Assembly: GCA_965203375.1 (NCBI GenBank)
Contig: OZ241886.1
Span: 2,418,001 to 2,482,000, forward strand
Source of the DNA: CATQHS01 sp965203375
GTDB lineage: Bacteria; Actinomycetota; Acidimicrobiia; Acidimicrobiales; Aldehydirespiratoraceae
Length of the DNA stretch: 64,000 bases
Direction of reading: 5' to 3'
Part shown: positions 1 to 12,734 of the stretch, one piece after another
Numbering within the stretch: the stretch's first letter is position 1
How the letters are laid out: every line of letters begins with the position of its first letter
The notes under the pieces: model-generated
Databases searched by the model: none
Told to the model about the DNA's origin: nothing
The model's input: only the letters and a program-made list of their open reading frames with translations
Made by a program: the position numbers and the translations under genes

Positions 1-187
1 ACTCGGTCTCGATCAGCACCGGGCCGCCCGCCTCGCCCCCCGAAGGGGTTATGACGATGTCGGGCGCCCGGCCGAGTTGGCCGGCCAACACCCCGGACTG
101 CTCGGCGTTGACCTTCCAACGGGGATGGCGCCACTCAAGCGCCTGGGCCAAGAGCGCGTTGAGCGCCTTCTCGGACGTGTGGGCCAT
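1..187 (-). CDS. Restriction/methylase-like protein, N-terminal fragment (cut by window edge)
   Basis: This reading frame starts at an ATG at 187 and runs off the left edge, so only the first 62 residues are visible. The start is preceded by an AGGGG ribosome-binding site. The visible part contains APDIVI (residues 41-46) and, 13 residues on, VLIETE (57-62). That spacing and the D...ExE pattern resemble the catalytic core of PD-(D/E)XK nucleases, as found at the N-terminus of some restriction enzymes and N6-methylase fusions. It lies 23 bp downstream of the RecB-like nuclease gene and is probably in the same operon. The family assignment is inference from a short fragment; the full product cannot be named. 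Confidence 0.5.
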   Translation of the reverse strand, partial: MAHTSEKALNALLAQALEWRHPRWKVNAEQSGVLAGQLGRAPDIVITPSGGEAGGPVLIETE

Positions 188-210
188 CGGAGCCGCCCCT
201 TTTTGACGGC

Positions 211-1101
211 TCAGCCGGCCATGCGCAGCAGGGACTCCTCCTGCGCGGCCCGCTCGGCCGCCCGGCGCTCGATGTCGGCCGTGCCCTCGGGGCAGTTCGC
301 CGCGTAGGGGCACCAGTTGCAGAGCGGGCCGGTCCGGGGGGCGAATTCGTCGGCCGCGCAGGCGCCGCCGATGTCGGCCCAGGTCGAGGCCAGGTCCTCC
401 ACCGTGGACTCCAGGGTCTCGGCGGTGACGTCGGTGTCGACCACCCGCTGGCCCAGATACAGCAGCCGGGCCTTCACCGGCGGCCGGTCCATCTCCTCGG
501 CCACCGCGGCCGCGTACAGCAGCACCTGGGTCAGCCGCTTGGGGGCGAAGCGCAGCGACGGGGCCCGGCCCGACTTGTAGTCGGTGACCACCATGCCGTC
601 GGGCCCCTCGTCGATCCGGTCGACGACGCCCCGGAAGGGCACCCCGCCCAGGGTGGCCTCCACCTTCTCCTCGGTGGCCAGCACCTCGACATCGGCCGGG
701 TCCTCCAGGGCCCACAGGCCCTCTATGGCGGTCCAGGCCTTCCAGCGGAACTCCCGGCTCTCGGCCTCGTCCAGCTCCAGGGCGGCGTAGTCGTAGTCGG
801 CCTCGAACTCCGACCACCGATCCCGGGCCAGGGTCCGGGCCCGGGCCGGGGTCCGGTCCGGCGGGTCCTCCTGCAGGAGCGACTCCAGCACGAGATGGGC
901 GAAGCTGCCCACCAGGGCCGGGACCCCGGGCGGGTCGGGCAGCCGGTCCACGTAGCGGAACCGCCAGCGCCGGGGGCACTGCTCGAACATCGAGGCCCCC
1001 GAGGGCGACAGCCTCGCGGGCGGGGCGGGGCGGCCGTCGGACCCGACCGCCCCGATGTTCACCTCGTCGTGCAGGTCGGCGGGATCCAGCTCTAATTCCA
1101 T
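211..1101 (-). CDS. RecB-family PD-(D/E)XK exonuclease with Cys cluster
   Basis: This is a predicted DNA exonuclease of the Cas4/AddB-like PD-(D/E)XK group, of about 296 residues. The N-terminal part carries the typical SPSGASMFEQCPRRWRF signature. The middle carries VVDR followed by VTDYKSG, which supply the metal-binding Asp and the D-x-K pair. The C-terminus has a CNWCPYAANC cluster which, with the earlier Cys, could bind a 4Fe-4S cluster as in AddB and Cas4. It follows parE by about 125 bp and precedes a restriction-like gene on the same strand, suggesting a DNA repair or defence role. The start is uncertain: an in-frame ATG at 1167 gives 22 more residues, but their codon use looks non-coding and neither start has a clear ribosome-binding site. 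Confidence 0.8.
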   Translation of the reverse strand: MELELDPADLHDEVNIGAVGSDGRPAPPARLSPSGASMFEQCPRRWRFRYVDRLPDPPGVPALVGSFAHLVLESLLQEDPPDRTPARARTLARDRWSEFEADYDYAALELDEAESREFRWKAWTAIEGLWALEDPADVEVLATEEKVEATLGGVPFRGVVDRIDEGPDGMVVTDYKSGRAPSLRFAPKRLTQVLLYAAAVAEEMDRPPVKARLLYLGQRVVDTDVTAETLESTVEDLASTWADIGGACAADEFAPRTGPLCNWCPYAANCPEGTADIERRAAERAAQEESLLRMAG

Positions 1102-1102
1102 G

Positions 1103-1119
1103 GGTGTAAGTTCTACACC
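1103..1119. promoter_or_regulatory. Perfect inverted repeat next to nuclease start
   Basis: A perfect 6-bp inverted repeat (GGTGTA, 5-nt spacer, TACACC) sits immediately upstream of the preferred ATG of the RecB-like nuclease gene. It could be an operator or a small hairpin over the translation start. It is AT-richer than its surroundings, which makes a chance palindrome in GC-rich sequence less likely. Its function is not known. Confidence 0.35.
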
Positions 1120-1225
1120 ACCGGTGCGACAGCCCGCGGGTTCCGGCGCCGGGCCGTCATCGGACACCCGGCGGGCACGGACCGCTCCGGAGGCGCGGGC
1201 TCGCCGCGGTTCCCAGCTCGGGCCG

Positions 1226-3313
<2,088 letters not shown>

Positions 3314-3410
3314 CGGCCGGTCACCACCGTCACGGGGCCTGCGCCTGAGGCCATCCGGCAGCCGCCCACGACCATCCGGCGGCGACGGCCCCGGCCGGGA
3401 TCGGGGCGCG

Positions 3411-5846
<2,436 letters not shown>

Positions 5847-5853
5847 GGCCCTG

Positions 5854-5859
5854 AAGGTA
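5854..5859 (-). promoter_or_regulatory. Leaderless -10 element of parC-parE operon
   Basis: On the minus strand the hexamer TACCTT lies seven bases before the parC GTG. This TANNNT-N6/7-RTG arrangement is the known actinobacterial layout in which transcription starts at or next to the start codon. No Shine-Dalgarno sequence is present. Confidence 0.6.
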
Positions 5860-5923
5860 GCGGCCGCGGCAGCGGCGGCCGGTGATCCCGGCGGTTTTCC
5901 ACAGCCTGCAGCTTGTCCGGCCC

Positions 5924-6010
5924 GCTTGTCCGGCCGGCGGGTCCTGTCACGGGCGCGGTTTTGCCGCGGGGCGGCAAAACCTTGCCCCCGTGCCACCCGC
6001 CGGCCTGGCG
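5924..6010 (-). repeat. Palindromic repeat family, copy A
   Basis: This is a full copy of an approximately 87-bp imperfect palindrome found in four full copies in the window. Read on the minus strand it begins CGCCAGGCCGG and ends CCGGCCGGACAAGC. The inner stem is GGTTTTGCCGC paired with GCGGCAAAACC around CCC. It lies in the gap between the membrane-protein gene and parC, both read on the minus strand, and has the same orientation as they do. The rest of the gap (5847-6091) holds the parC promoter and nothing else recognisable. Confidence 0.85.
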
Positions 6011-6091
6011 CTCCGGGGCACGACGAGCCGCTCCGACTTGGCGGGCCGGGTACGGGCGGGGCGGGGCCGAAAGGGAGTTGAGATGGGCGGG

Positions 6092-7258
6092 TTAGTTGAT
6101 TAGGCGGCGGTGGTAGACGGCTCTTACGGCTAGGGCGGCTCGGAGTTCTTCGGTCATGTCCTCGGCCAGCTCGGACCGGTAGTTGGCGTCGGTCAGCACC
6201 GACACCGCGAACTGCAGTCCCGACACCAGGCCGATGAAGCCGGCCACCAGCAGGAGCTGGCGGCTGAACACCACCTGCTCGCCCCACAGCGAGTAGCGGG
6301 CCACCCAGTCGGCCGGGCCGGTCAGCTCCGAGGCGGTGGTCCACTGCCGGATGGTCTCCTCCCGGATGGTGAACAGGCCGAACACCAGGTAGAAGGCGGT
6401 GACGATCAGCGCCACCAGCGCGATCTGGATGCTCTGGGCCACGAACAGCAGCAGGCTCACGTTCAGGCGCTCCCGCCTGCTCAGGCCGGGGTGGTCGGGC
6501 GGGGGCTCGTCGTCGCCGGGGGCCAGGGCCTCCGCCGGGGTGTCGGCGCAGTGGGGGCGGATGTCGCTCCAGTCGGTGAAGCGGGCCAGATCCAAAGTCA
6601 GCCGCCGCACCGACAGGGTCACGAAGGACCCGCCGACTCCCACCAGGATGGCCGCCGTGAGGCCGTAGAAGGGAAGGGTGAAGTCGTTGGCCACCTGCCA
6701 CACCTCGCCGTTCAAGAAGACGAAGGCCGAGAACAGCAGCAGAACCGGCATCAACCGGGCGAACAGCACGGCGACGTTGCCGACCTGGCGCCAGAACTGC
6801 ACCGTGGACCAGCGGATCATGGGCACCAGGCCCCAGCTCGTCACCAGGTAGGCGATGAGCAGCAGCACCAGGTTGGCGAACAGGACGAAGGCGGCGTCGA
6901 CGATCACCGCGCCCTGGGCGCCGATGCCGGCGAACACCGTCCCCAGCGCGAGGTAGGCCCCGATCTCGATCAGCCCCACCCGCTCGGGGAGCTGCCAGGC
7001 CCGCCGGCCCCGGGCCCGGTTGATCCCGGCGAAGACGGCGACCACGGCCGAGGCCGCGATCACGAAGACGGCGGCCTGGCCCCAGCCCCGCCAGCGCTCG
7101 CCGAAGACCAGGAAGAGCTGGACGAAGGCCACGAAGCCGAGGAAGGGCGAGGCCCGGGTGAGGACGTCGCCGGTGATCGAGTAGTCGTGGATCAGGTGGG
7201 GCAGGCCCCGGCGGACGAACCAGCGCTCGCAGAACTCCCGGTCGGTGGGATCGGACAT
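6092..7258 (-). CDS. Multi-pass membrane protein of unknown function
   Basis: This 388-residue protein is not assigned to a family. It is mostly hydrophobic with about eight predicted membrane segments, starting near residue 25 (FLGFVAFVQLFLVFG) and ending near residue 360. A charged loop of about 50 residues follows the fifth segment (rich in Asp, Pro and Glu). The tail (RSELAEDMTEELRAALAVR) is probably cytoplasmic. The start at ATG 7258 was chosen because the 50 residues upstream in the same frame overlap a divergent promoter and look non-coding. It is divergent from the lipoprotein gene at 7385. A channel, receptor or envelope role is possible, but nothing in the sequence decides it. Confidence 0.75.
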   Translation of the reverse strand: MSDPTDREFCERWFVRRGLPHLIHDYSITGDVLTRASPFLGFVAFVQLFLVFGERWRGWGQAAVFVIAASAVVAVFAGINRARGRRAWQLPERVGLIEIGAYLALGTVFAGIGAQGAVIVDAAFVLFANLVLLLIAYLVTSWGLVPMIRWSTVQFWRQVGNVAVLFARLMPVLLLFSAFVFLNGEVWQVANDFTLPFYGLTAAILVGVGGSFVTLSVRRLTLDLARFTDWSDIRPHCADTPAEALAPGDDEPPPDHPGLSRRERLNVSLLLFVAQSIQIALVALIVTAFYLVFGLFTIREETIRQWTTASELTGPADWVARYSLWGEQVVFSRQLLLVAGFIGLVSGLQFAVSVLTDANYRSELAEDMTEELRAALAVRAVYHRRLIN

Positions 7259-7271
7259 GCCCCCAGTGTTC

Positions 7272-7370
7272 CGCAACCGGCGGCCCGACGCAGCCACCAC
7301 GGCCGCACGATCCCAACCGGCGGGTTCCGATCCCTTGAAAGGCGTCTCGCAACCGGCGGCCCGACGCAGC
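7272..7370. repeat. 23-bp direct repeat pair in divergent intergenic region
   Basis: The same 23 bases (beginning CGCAACCGGCGGCC) occur at 7272-7294 and 7348-7370, 76 bp apart, between the divergent membrane-protein and lipoprotein genes. The second copy ends three bases before the TAGGGT promoter element of the lipoprotein gene. The pair could be paired binding sites for a regulator or a small duplication. Confidence 0.6.
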
Positions 7371-7372
7371 GC

Positions 7373-7378
7373 TAGGGT
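7373..7378 (+). promoter_or_regulatory. Leaderless -10 element of lipoprotein gene
   Basis: TAGGGT lies six bases before the ATG at 7385, the TANNNT-N6-ATG arrangement of leaderless genes. It supports the chosen start of the lipoprotein gene. Confidence 0.6.
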
Positions 7379-7384
7379 CGGCGG

Positions 7385-8794
7385 ATGCCTTGCGCCCGGT
7401 CGATGCAATCGACCCGGCGGGCGGGGCGGGCTCGGGTCGCCGGGGCTGTCGCGCTGCTGGCCGCGCTAGCCGCGGCGGCTTGCGCGAGCACCGGCGCAGA
7501 CCGCCAGGTCCGGTCCTTGGACCCACCGATAGAGCAAACCCAGGCCAACGCGCCGGACGCGGCCGCGGGCGAGGGCACCACCGGCGGAGGCACCGCGGAG
7601 GCTGAGCCGGGGACCACCGCCGCTGGCCCGGACCGGGCCGGGGCCGACTCCTCGGCGGGCGGGGGCGGGCTGATGGCAGTGGCCGGGCCGACCGGACTGA
7701 GGATTCTGCGGTCCGACGGCGAGGTGGTGGCCGAACTGGCCGAGGGTCTGGTGGTGACCCAGCCCACCTGGTCACGGGACGGGGCCCGGCTGGCCGCCAC
7801 CGTCATCGACCCCGCGGCCGGCACCGCCGAGGTGGCGGTGGTGGACGCGGCCACCTGGGAGATGGCCTCCGCCCGCGCCATCCGCCCGTATTTCTTCTAC
7901 ACCTGGAGCCACGACGGGCGCTTCCTGGCCGCCCTGGGGCCCCGCTCCGGCGGGGGCACCTCGGTGGACGTGCTGAACGCGGCCGGCACCCCGGCCGCCA
8001 ACTCCTCCATAGAGGGCGGGAGCATGTACGTGGCCTGGGAGCCGGGCGGCGACGACCTGCTCCTGCACGCCGACGACCGGCTCTTCCTGGTGAGCGACCT
8101 CCAAGCGGTGGAGACCTCCGCCGACCTGGGCCGGGTGGGGACCCGATTCCAGGCGCCGGCCTGGGTGCCGGGAACCCGGGACTTCGTCTACGTGGAGGGT
8201 TCGGGGGACCCGGAGGACACCGAGGGGCGGCTGGTGCGCCGCAACGCCGACACCTCCGAGACCGCCGACCTGGGCCCGGCCAACGGCCCGGTCAACCTGG
8301 CCGTGGACCCCCGCGGCCGCCGGGCGGCCCTGTCACACTCCGGGCCGCTGCCCGAGCCCGACCCGGCCGGGGCCGTCGCCGATCTGGCCCTGACCCCGGT
8401 GCGGCCCGAGCGGGTCGAGATCGTCGACCTGGACACCGGCCGGCGGACCTCCGTGCTGGACGGGCTGGGCCTGTGGCTGGAGTGGAGCCCCGACGGCGAG
8501 CGGCTGCTGGTGGCCGGCATCGACGACTCCGGGTTCGCCTGGCACGTCTGGGCTGGCGGCACCCTCGAAACCCTGAGCAGGCTGGCCCCCACCGAAACCT
8601 TCGTGCGCAATTACATGGCCTTCGCCAACCAGTACGTGGAGACGCCCCGCCTGTGGTCCCCCGACGGCCGGACCTTCGGCTTCGGCGCCACCGACGGGGA
8701 CCGAACCGTCGCCGTGGCCATCGGTGCCGACGGCCAAGGTGCCTCCGCCCTGGGAAGCGGCGAAGTCGCCTTCTGGAACCCCGGCTCAAACTGA
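7385..8794 (+). CDS. TolB/PD40-type beta-propeller lipoprotein
   Basis: This 469-residue protein has an Arg-rich N-terminus, a hydrophobic segment and a lipobox (LAALAAAAC, Cys33), so it is probably exported and lipid-anchored. After a low-complexity Gly/Ala/Pro linker (residues 50-95) come PD40/WD40-like repeats with WSRDGARLA, WSHDGRFLA, WSPDGERLL and WSPDGRTFG, which point to a beta-propeller of about six blades. Such propellers usually bind other proteins or glycans at the cell surface; no catalytic site is visible. A leaderless promoter (TAGGGT) fixes the start. It converges with another propeller lipoprotein gene 57 bp downstream, but the two differ strongly in base composition and repeat sequence. 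Confidence 0.8.
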   Translation: MPCARSMQSTRRAGRARVAGAVALLAALAAAACASTGADRQVRSLDPPIEQTQANAPDAAAGEGTTGGGTAEAEPGTTAAGPDRAGADSSAGGGGLMAVAGPTGLRILRSDGEVVAELAEGLVVTQPTWSRDGARLAATVIDPAAGTAEVAVVDAATWEMASARAIRPYFFYTWSHDGRFLAALGPRSGGGTSVDVLNAAGTPAANSSIEGGSMYVAWEPGGDDLLLHADDRLFLVSDLQAVETSADLGRVGTRFQAPAWVPGTRDFVYVEGSGDPEDTEGRLVRRNADTSETADLGPANGPVNLAVDPRGRRAALSHSGPLPEPDPAGAVADLALTPVRPERVEIVDLDTGRRTSVLDGLGLWLEWSPDGERLLVAGIDDSGFAWHVWAGGTLETLSRLAPTETFVRNYMAFANQYVETPRLWSPDGRTFGFGATDGDRTVAVAIGADGQGASALGSGEVAFWNPGSN

Positions 8795-8851
8795 CTCACA
8801 GCTCCAGAGCGAAACTGCGCAAATCAAATAATTCTAGAACAAAGAATATTT

Positions 8852-10402
8852 CTAAGATGATACCCTGATTACATAAACATCATTTAAGCCGACGCTGTTG
8901 TCGCTGACTCCTGAAATCAGGATGTGAGAACCATCCGAAGACCACCACCCCACCTCACGTCCGGGCTGGTCAGTCAATTGAACCATATTTGAACTATGGA
9001 CATCCACAACATAAAGATTCCAATTGTCGTCATCGCTGTCACCTATTACTAAAACACGGGAGCCATCTGGAGACCACCACCCCAGCATGTGTTCAGGACC
9101 TCTCCAGTCGCCGGGCCAATCAGTCAACGGAACCAAGTTCGAACCATCAACGTCCACTACATAAACGTCACCTAGGTGGTGGACGCCCGTTACTAGTACG
9201 CGGGAACTATCCGGAGACCACACTCCCCGCTCTGCGCCCGGCCAATCAGTCAACTGAACCAGGTTAGAACCATCAGCATTAACCACATAGAGATCATCCT
9301 CCCGGGCGTCTGAGTTGCTTGTTAGCAGGATGCGGGAGTCATCTGGAGACCACACACCCCACACGCTGTAGGATTGATCGGCCAACTGAATCAAACCAGA
9401 ACTATCAGCTTCCACCACAAAAAAATCACCGTCATGGGAGAATAGTACGCGTGAACCCTCCGTGGACCACTCGGCATCATGCTCTCCGCCGGGCCAATCA
9501 GTCAACTGAACTAGATTAGAACCATCAGCTTCTACCACATAAATATTGTATTCCCGGTAGCTATCGATTTCGTCGTTGCCTGTTAGCAGGATGCGGGAGC
9601 CATCGGGAGACCATGTCCCCCACTCATTTCCTGGCCAGTCAGTCAACTGAACCAAACCCGAGCCATCAACATTCACCACATAAAGATCATAATCATCATA
9701 TACCGGCACATCACTTATATTCATCGTAGAACTTTCAGTTCTTGTGGTGTAAGTATTACTTATATCACCGAAAGAGTAAGTCGGTTCTGCCGGATATGTT
9801 ACGAGTACACGGGAGCCATCTGGAGACCACACTCCTCGCTCGTTTCCCGGCCAATCAGTCACCTGCACCAAATCAGAACCATCAACATCAATCACATAGA
9901 GATCGCCCTCCTCGGGATCAGAATTGCTTTTGATGAGGATTCGGGAGCCATCGGGAGACCATGTCCCCCATTCATTTCCGGGCCAATCAGTTAGCTGAAC
10001 CAAGTCAGAACCATCAACATCCACCAGAAAAATATTCCAGTCCTCTACTTTATTCCAGTTCTCGTAGCCGTCGCTGTCGGTGTTCCCTGTTATTAGGATG
10101 CGGGAGCCATCGGGAGACCATGCCATATTCAATACGTAGCCGTGCCAGTAATCCAGATGTATGATCTCTTCTACTCTGGTGTCTACAGTTCGATCTTTGC
10201 CGACCGTTTCTTGTGGCGCGTCCGGTTCTGCGAGTGTGCCATCACTGCCGCATGCTCCAGCCAACACAGCCAGGACGACGGCACCAAGACCTCCCAGAAC
10301 CGCTCTCCTCGGCCGACGCTCATATCGGCTTGAAATTTCTTCTAACTCGCCTCGCCCAACCAAGCCTCGATCTCCAATCCCCGCTGACGAATCACTACTC
10401 AT
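8852..10402 (-). CDS. Nine-repeat TolB-like lipoprotein, AT-rich, possible Tat substrate
   Basis: This 516-residue protein begins with a twin-arginine-like signal (RRPRRAVLGGLG) followed by a lipobox (VLAGAC, Cys51), so it is probably an exported lipoprotein. The rest is nine PD40-type repeats, each with WSPDGSR(I/V)L, a D/E-x-YVV-x-DGS strand and LVQLTDWPG. The repeats are unusually alike, so the DNA also shows repeated blocks. Nine units is more than one ordinary seven-blade propeller would need. The coding sequence is much richer in A and T than the genes either side, which suggests acquisition from another source. The start follows a leaderless TAGAGT element. A ligand cannot be predicted. 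Confidence 0.8.
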   Translation of the reverse strand: MSSDSSAGIGDRGLVGRGELEEISSRYERRPRRAVLGGLGAVVLAVLAGACGSDGTLAEPDAPQETVGKDRTVDTRVEEIIHLDYWHGYVLNMAWSPDGSRILITGNTDSDGYENWNKVEDWNIFLVDVDGSDLVQLTDWPGNEWGTWSPDGSRILIKSNSDPEEGDLYVIDVDGSDLVQVTDWPGNERGVWSPDGSRVLVTYPAEPTYSFGDISNTYTTRTESSTMNISDVPVYDDYDLYVVNVDGSGLVQLTDWPGNEWGTWSPDGSRILLTGNDEIDSYREYNIYVVEADGSNLVQLTDWPGGEHDAEWSTEGSRVLFSHDGDFFVVEADSSGLIQLADQSYSVWGVWSPDDSRILLTSNSDAREDDLYVVNADGSNLVQLTDWPGAERGVWSPDSSRVLVTGVHHLGDVYVVDVDGSNLVPLTDWPGDWRGPEHMLGWWSPDGSRVLVIGDSDDDNWNLYVVDVHSSNMVQLTDQPGREVGWWSSDGSHILISGVSDNSVGLNDVYVIRVSS

Positions 10403-10409
10403 CTAAAAC

Positions 10410-10415
10410 ACTCTA
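10410..10415 (-). promoter_or_regulatory. Leaderless -10 element of nine-repeat lipoprotein gene
   Basis: On the minus strand TAGAGT lies seven bases before the ATG at 10402. The spacing is that of a leaderless start. Confidence 0.55.
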
Positions 10416-10486
10416 TCACTCAAGTCAGGAACCAGCCCCTCCTTCGGGCAGGTGCCCGAGTGGCGAAAGTTGGGTCGGCCCCGAAG

Positions 10487-12190
10487 TCATGGCACGGCTA
10501 GAGAGAATCCGCGTCCGTCTTCCACTACGAAATTGACGCTGATGTGGTCGCGGAGCAGTTCGGTCACTTCGGCTGCTTTGGCTCTAAACATCTCGTCGGA
10601 CATCACGGTGGGCTGCGCGCCGTCTAGGCCATCGGGCTCCGCGTCGGCGGCTAGGGCCGGGTCGATGCCGATGCTCACCGCGTTGGCGGCCATGTCGATG
10701 CCAGTGAAGGTCACCATGGGCGCCACGCTGGACTCGGGATAACCCGTGGCGTCATTGCGGAACAGACGCTGCTGGGCCGCCAGCAACTCTTCAAGGCTGT
10801 AGTCGGCACCCGTGCGAATCTCCACATCATCATGGGCGGCGGCAATGCAGGCCGCCTCCTCGCCGGGCGCGGCGTCACCAGTGAGCCACACCCAGGCGCC
10901 GAAGTCGGAGCCATGGTCGATTCCCCACCCGGCCAGCCGAGCACCTTCGAGGTCTCGGATCGAGGCCATAATCTCCTGCAGGGGTTGGTTGCGGTCCATG
11001 CGCCGCCGGGCCTCGTCTAGCGACACCGAGTAATCTGACGCATAAGACGACACCGCAAAATCCATCGGCGACTCGGAGTCAGGCAGAGTCGCAGCAATGT
11101 CTGCCGCCTCGGTCTCACAGTCGGTCTGGCCCGGATGTTCGGGCGGCTGCTGCGCTACCGCCTCTTCCACGACGACAGGTTTACACCCGACTTGACTTGA
11201 ATGGTCGGGCGGTAACTGCTGACTGCACAACCTCGGCTGCATGCTTCCTGCGACGAATTGGGCTTCCACACCCGCAGAACACATCTCTGGAGGGACTCGA
11301 TGCGATGCTACTCTAAGCTGGCTCGAACTTGGTCCAAAACCTCCACCGAGTACCACTCGATCCCCGCTGACCATGGGACCTTCGCCGTGAACCCAGACAG
11401 AATCAGTATCGGGATCATAACGAGTCGGGCCCCGCGGCAGTCGCAAGAACACACGCCTCGATTCCGCCAGTTCACCTGGTGGGAGATCTAGTATAAAGTA
11501 CCCATAATCCTCTATAACGTATACACAAGGTTTTTCAACCAAAAGCAGGCCCTCGAGCATAGCATCATTGGCAGACCCTTGAAAGTCCCATAAGCCAGCC
11601 AAGGGGTCAGAAAGGCTGGGATGGCATCCGCTCTGACTCCAATGGTCTGACGGAAACCATAATTCGCATTGTTTGAACATCATGCTCTTGACATTGACCA
11701 CGCGGTCAACGCCAACAGAGCAAGCACCTGGGAGACTCGGATCGATACCTCCTCCAACTATCTCTATCCGATCGCCGCTGGTGATAGGACCATAATCATG
11801 GACCCAGATTGATTCTGTAGCCAGATCATACCGAGTCTGCTCTCGCGGCAGGTTCATAAAGATGAGAACCGGCTCAGGCAGCTCCTCCAGTGGTGTATCT
11901 GGAAGAAGCCATGAGTAATCGTCCACAATATACGCGCAAGGCCCCTCAATGGAAAGGAGCCCCTCGACTCTAGCACTGTGGAAGGGTGCCTGCGCATCGT
12001 AATCCCACATGCCCGCGAAGACATTTGAGACGACTACTCCGCTAGGCAGAACTGTTTCAACCGTACCTCCAACTTGCTGCACCAACATCAACCCATTATC
12101 TACCCCGGTACTGTCACCCGAACAGCCAACAACCGCAGCCCAGAACACACCAGATAGAACCACCGTCCACAACTTAGTCATACATTGCAC
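10487..12190 (-). CDS. Chimeric lipoprotein: duplicated AT-rich domain plus protease-prodomain-like tail
   Basis: This 567-residue protein starts at a GTG preceded by GGGAGAGG; an ATG at 12181 is the alternative. It has a lipobox (AAVVGC, Cys23). Residues about 60-185 and 200-330 are two copies of one domain, recognisable by EGLL..GPCAYIVDDY versus EGLL..KPCVYVIEDY, and then TRYD...SIWVH and SGDR. From about residue 365 the composition becomes GC-rich and the sequence changes to AVSSYASDYSVSLDEARRRM, continuing to the end. That tail resembles secreted S1-protease pro-regions of this bacterial group (inference). The same tail motif begins the truncated gene at 12267-12587, so the gene looks like a fusion between an AT-rich lipoprotein and a resident GC-rich secreted protein. 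I do not recognise the duplicated domain. Confidence 0.75.
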   Translation of the reverse strand: MQCMTKLWTVVLSGVFWAAVVGCSGDSTGVDNGLMLVQQVGGTVETVLPSGVVVSNVFAGMWDYDAQAPFHSARVEGLLSIEGPCAYIVDDYSWLLPDTPLEELPEPVLIFMNLPREQTRYDLATESIWVHDYGPITSGDRIEIVGGGIDPSLPGACSVGVDRVVNVKSMMFKQCELWFPSDHWSQSGCHPSLSDPLAGLWDFQGSANDAMLEGLLLVEKPCVYVIEDYGYFILDLPPGELAESRRVFLRLPRGPTRYDPDTDSVWVHGEGPMVSGDRVVLGGGFGPSSSQLRVASHRVPPEMCSAGVEAQFVAGSMQPRLCSQQLPPDHSSQVGCKPVVVEEAVAQQPPEHPGQTDCETEAADIAATLPDSESPMDFAVSSYASDYSVSLDEARRRMDRNQPLQEIMASIRDLEGARLAGWGIDHGSDFGAWVWLTGDAAPGEEAACIAAAHDDVEIRTGADYSLEELLAAQQRLFRNDATGYPESSVAPMVTFTGIDMAANAVSIGIDPALAADAEPDGLDGAQPTVMSDEMFRAKAAEVTELLRDHISVNFVVEDGRGFSLAVP

Positions 12191-12266
12191 GATCCTCTCC
12201 CATGTGTATTGTCGGTCTTTGTAGACGATTGTCTACTTGATCAGGGTGCAGTTATTGGTACACTAG

Positions 12267-12587
12267 TCAATATGTCGACTCCGAATGTGGACTCAACATC
12301 TCGAATGGCAGAGAACCAGGCGATCCTGTATCGCAGCCACTTAGACTTTCCGCTATGTATACTGTACGCCGGATGCGGTCCAGGCGCCTCTGGGCCTCGG
12401 CGAGCGACACCGAGTAGTCAGAAGCATACGAGGTCACCGCCAGATCCGGCGGCGGCTCGGGGTCGGGCGCAGCCGAGGCCCCCGCCGCGCCCGACTGGAG
12501 CGCCACGGACGCGGCCAGGGCCGCCGCCACGAACGGGCTAAGCCAACCGATCAGCTTCTTCGGCTTGTGCGTTGGAGTATCGGACAT
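12267..12587 (-). pseudogene. Truncated secreted protein, paralogue of the chimeric lipoprotein's tail
   Basis: From an ATG at 12587 with a GAGGGG ribosome-binding site, the frame encodes a signal-like segment (FVAAALAASVALQSG) and then LAVTSYASDYSVSLAEAQRR. That matches the tail domain of the gene at 10487-12190. After RRLDRI the match stops abruptly and 34 unrelated residues in AT-rich DNA lead to a stop, giving 106 residues in all. A full member would continue for roughly 170 residues. I read this as the 5' remnant of a resident gene whose 3' part was lost or became the tail of the neighbouring chimera. A functional short protein cannot be ruled out. Confidence 0.6.
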
Positions 12588-12734
12588 GTCGTCGCCCCTC
12601 ACCTCGAAGCCAGCCGCCGGACTCCTGATCCACGGCCAGAAACGGAAATTTGGGCGCAAACGGGGGCAGTGGCGGAGGTCGCGCCGTCCCCACGTTGATG
12701 GGGCCTAGCCTGCGGTTGGACTCGAGGAGGATCG

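Noticed and set aside
5847..7775. Long N-terminal extension of parC to 7775
   Set aside because: It would overlap another gene and a palindromic repeat; family alignment and the leaderless promoter place the start at 5846.
8795..8851. Possible terminator in the AT-rich gap between the two convergent propeller lipoprotein genes
   Set aside because: The gap is AT-rich but I could not find a stem longer than about five base pairs.
10445..10475. tRNA-Ser- or tRNA-Tyr-like 5' part (GGTGCCCGAGTGGC)
   Set aside because: No anticodon arm or matching 3' half follows. The segment is largely explained by the perfect hairpin TCGGGCA..TGCCCGA. An attachment-site relic remains possible but unsupported.
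11258..11491. 77-residue plus-strand frame opposite the chimeric lipoprotein
   Set aside because: It has no ribosome-binding site and lies wholly opposite a gene with clear signal peptide and repeats.
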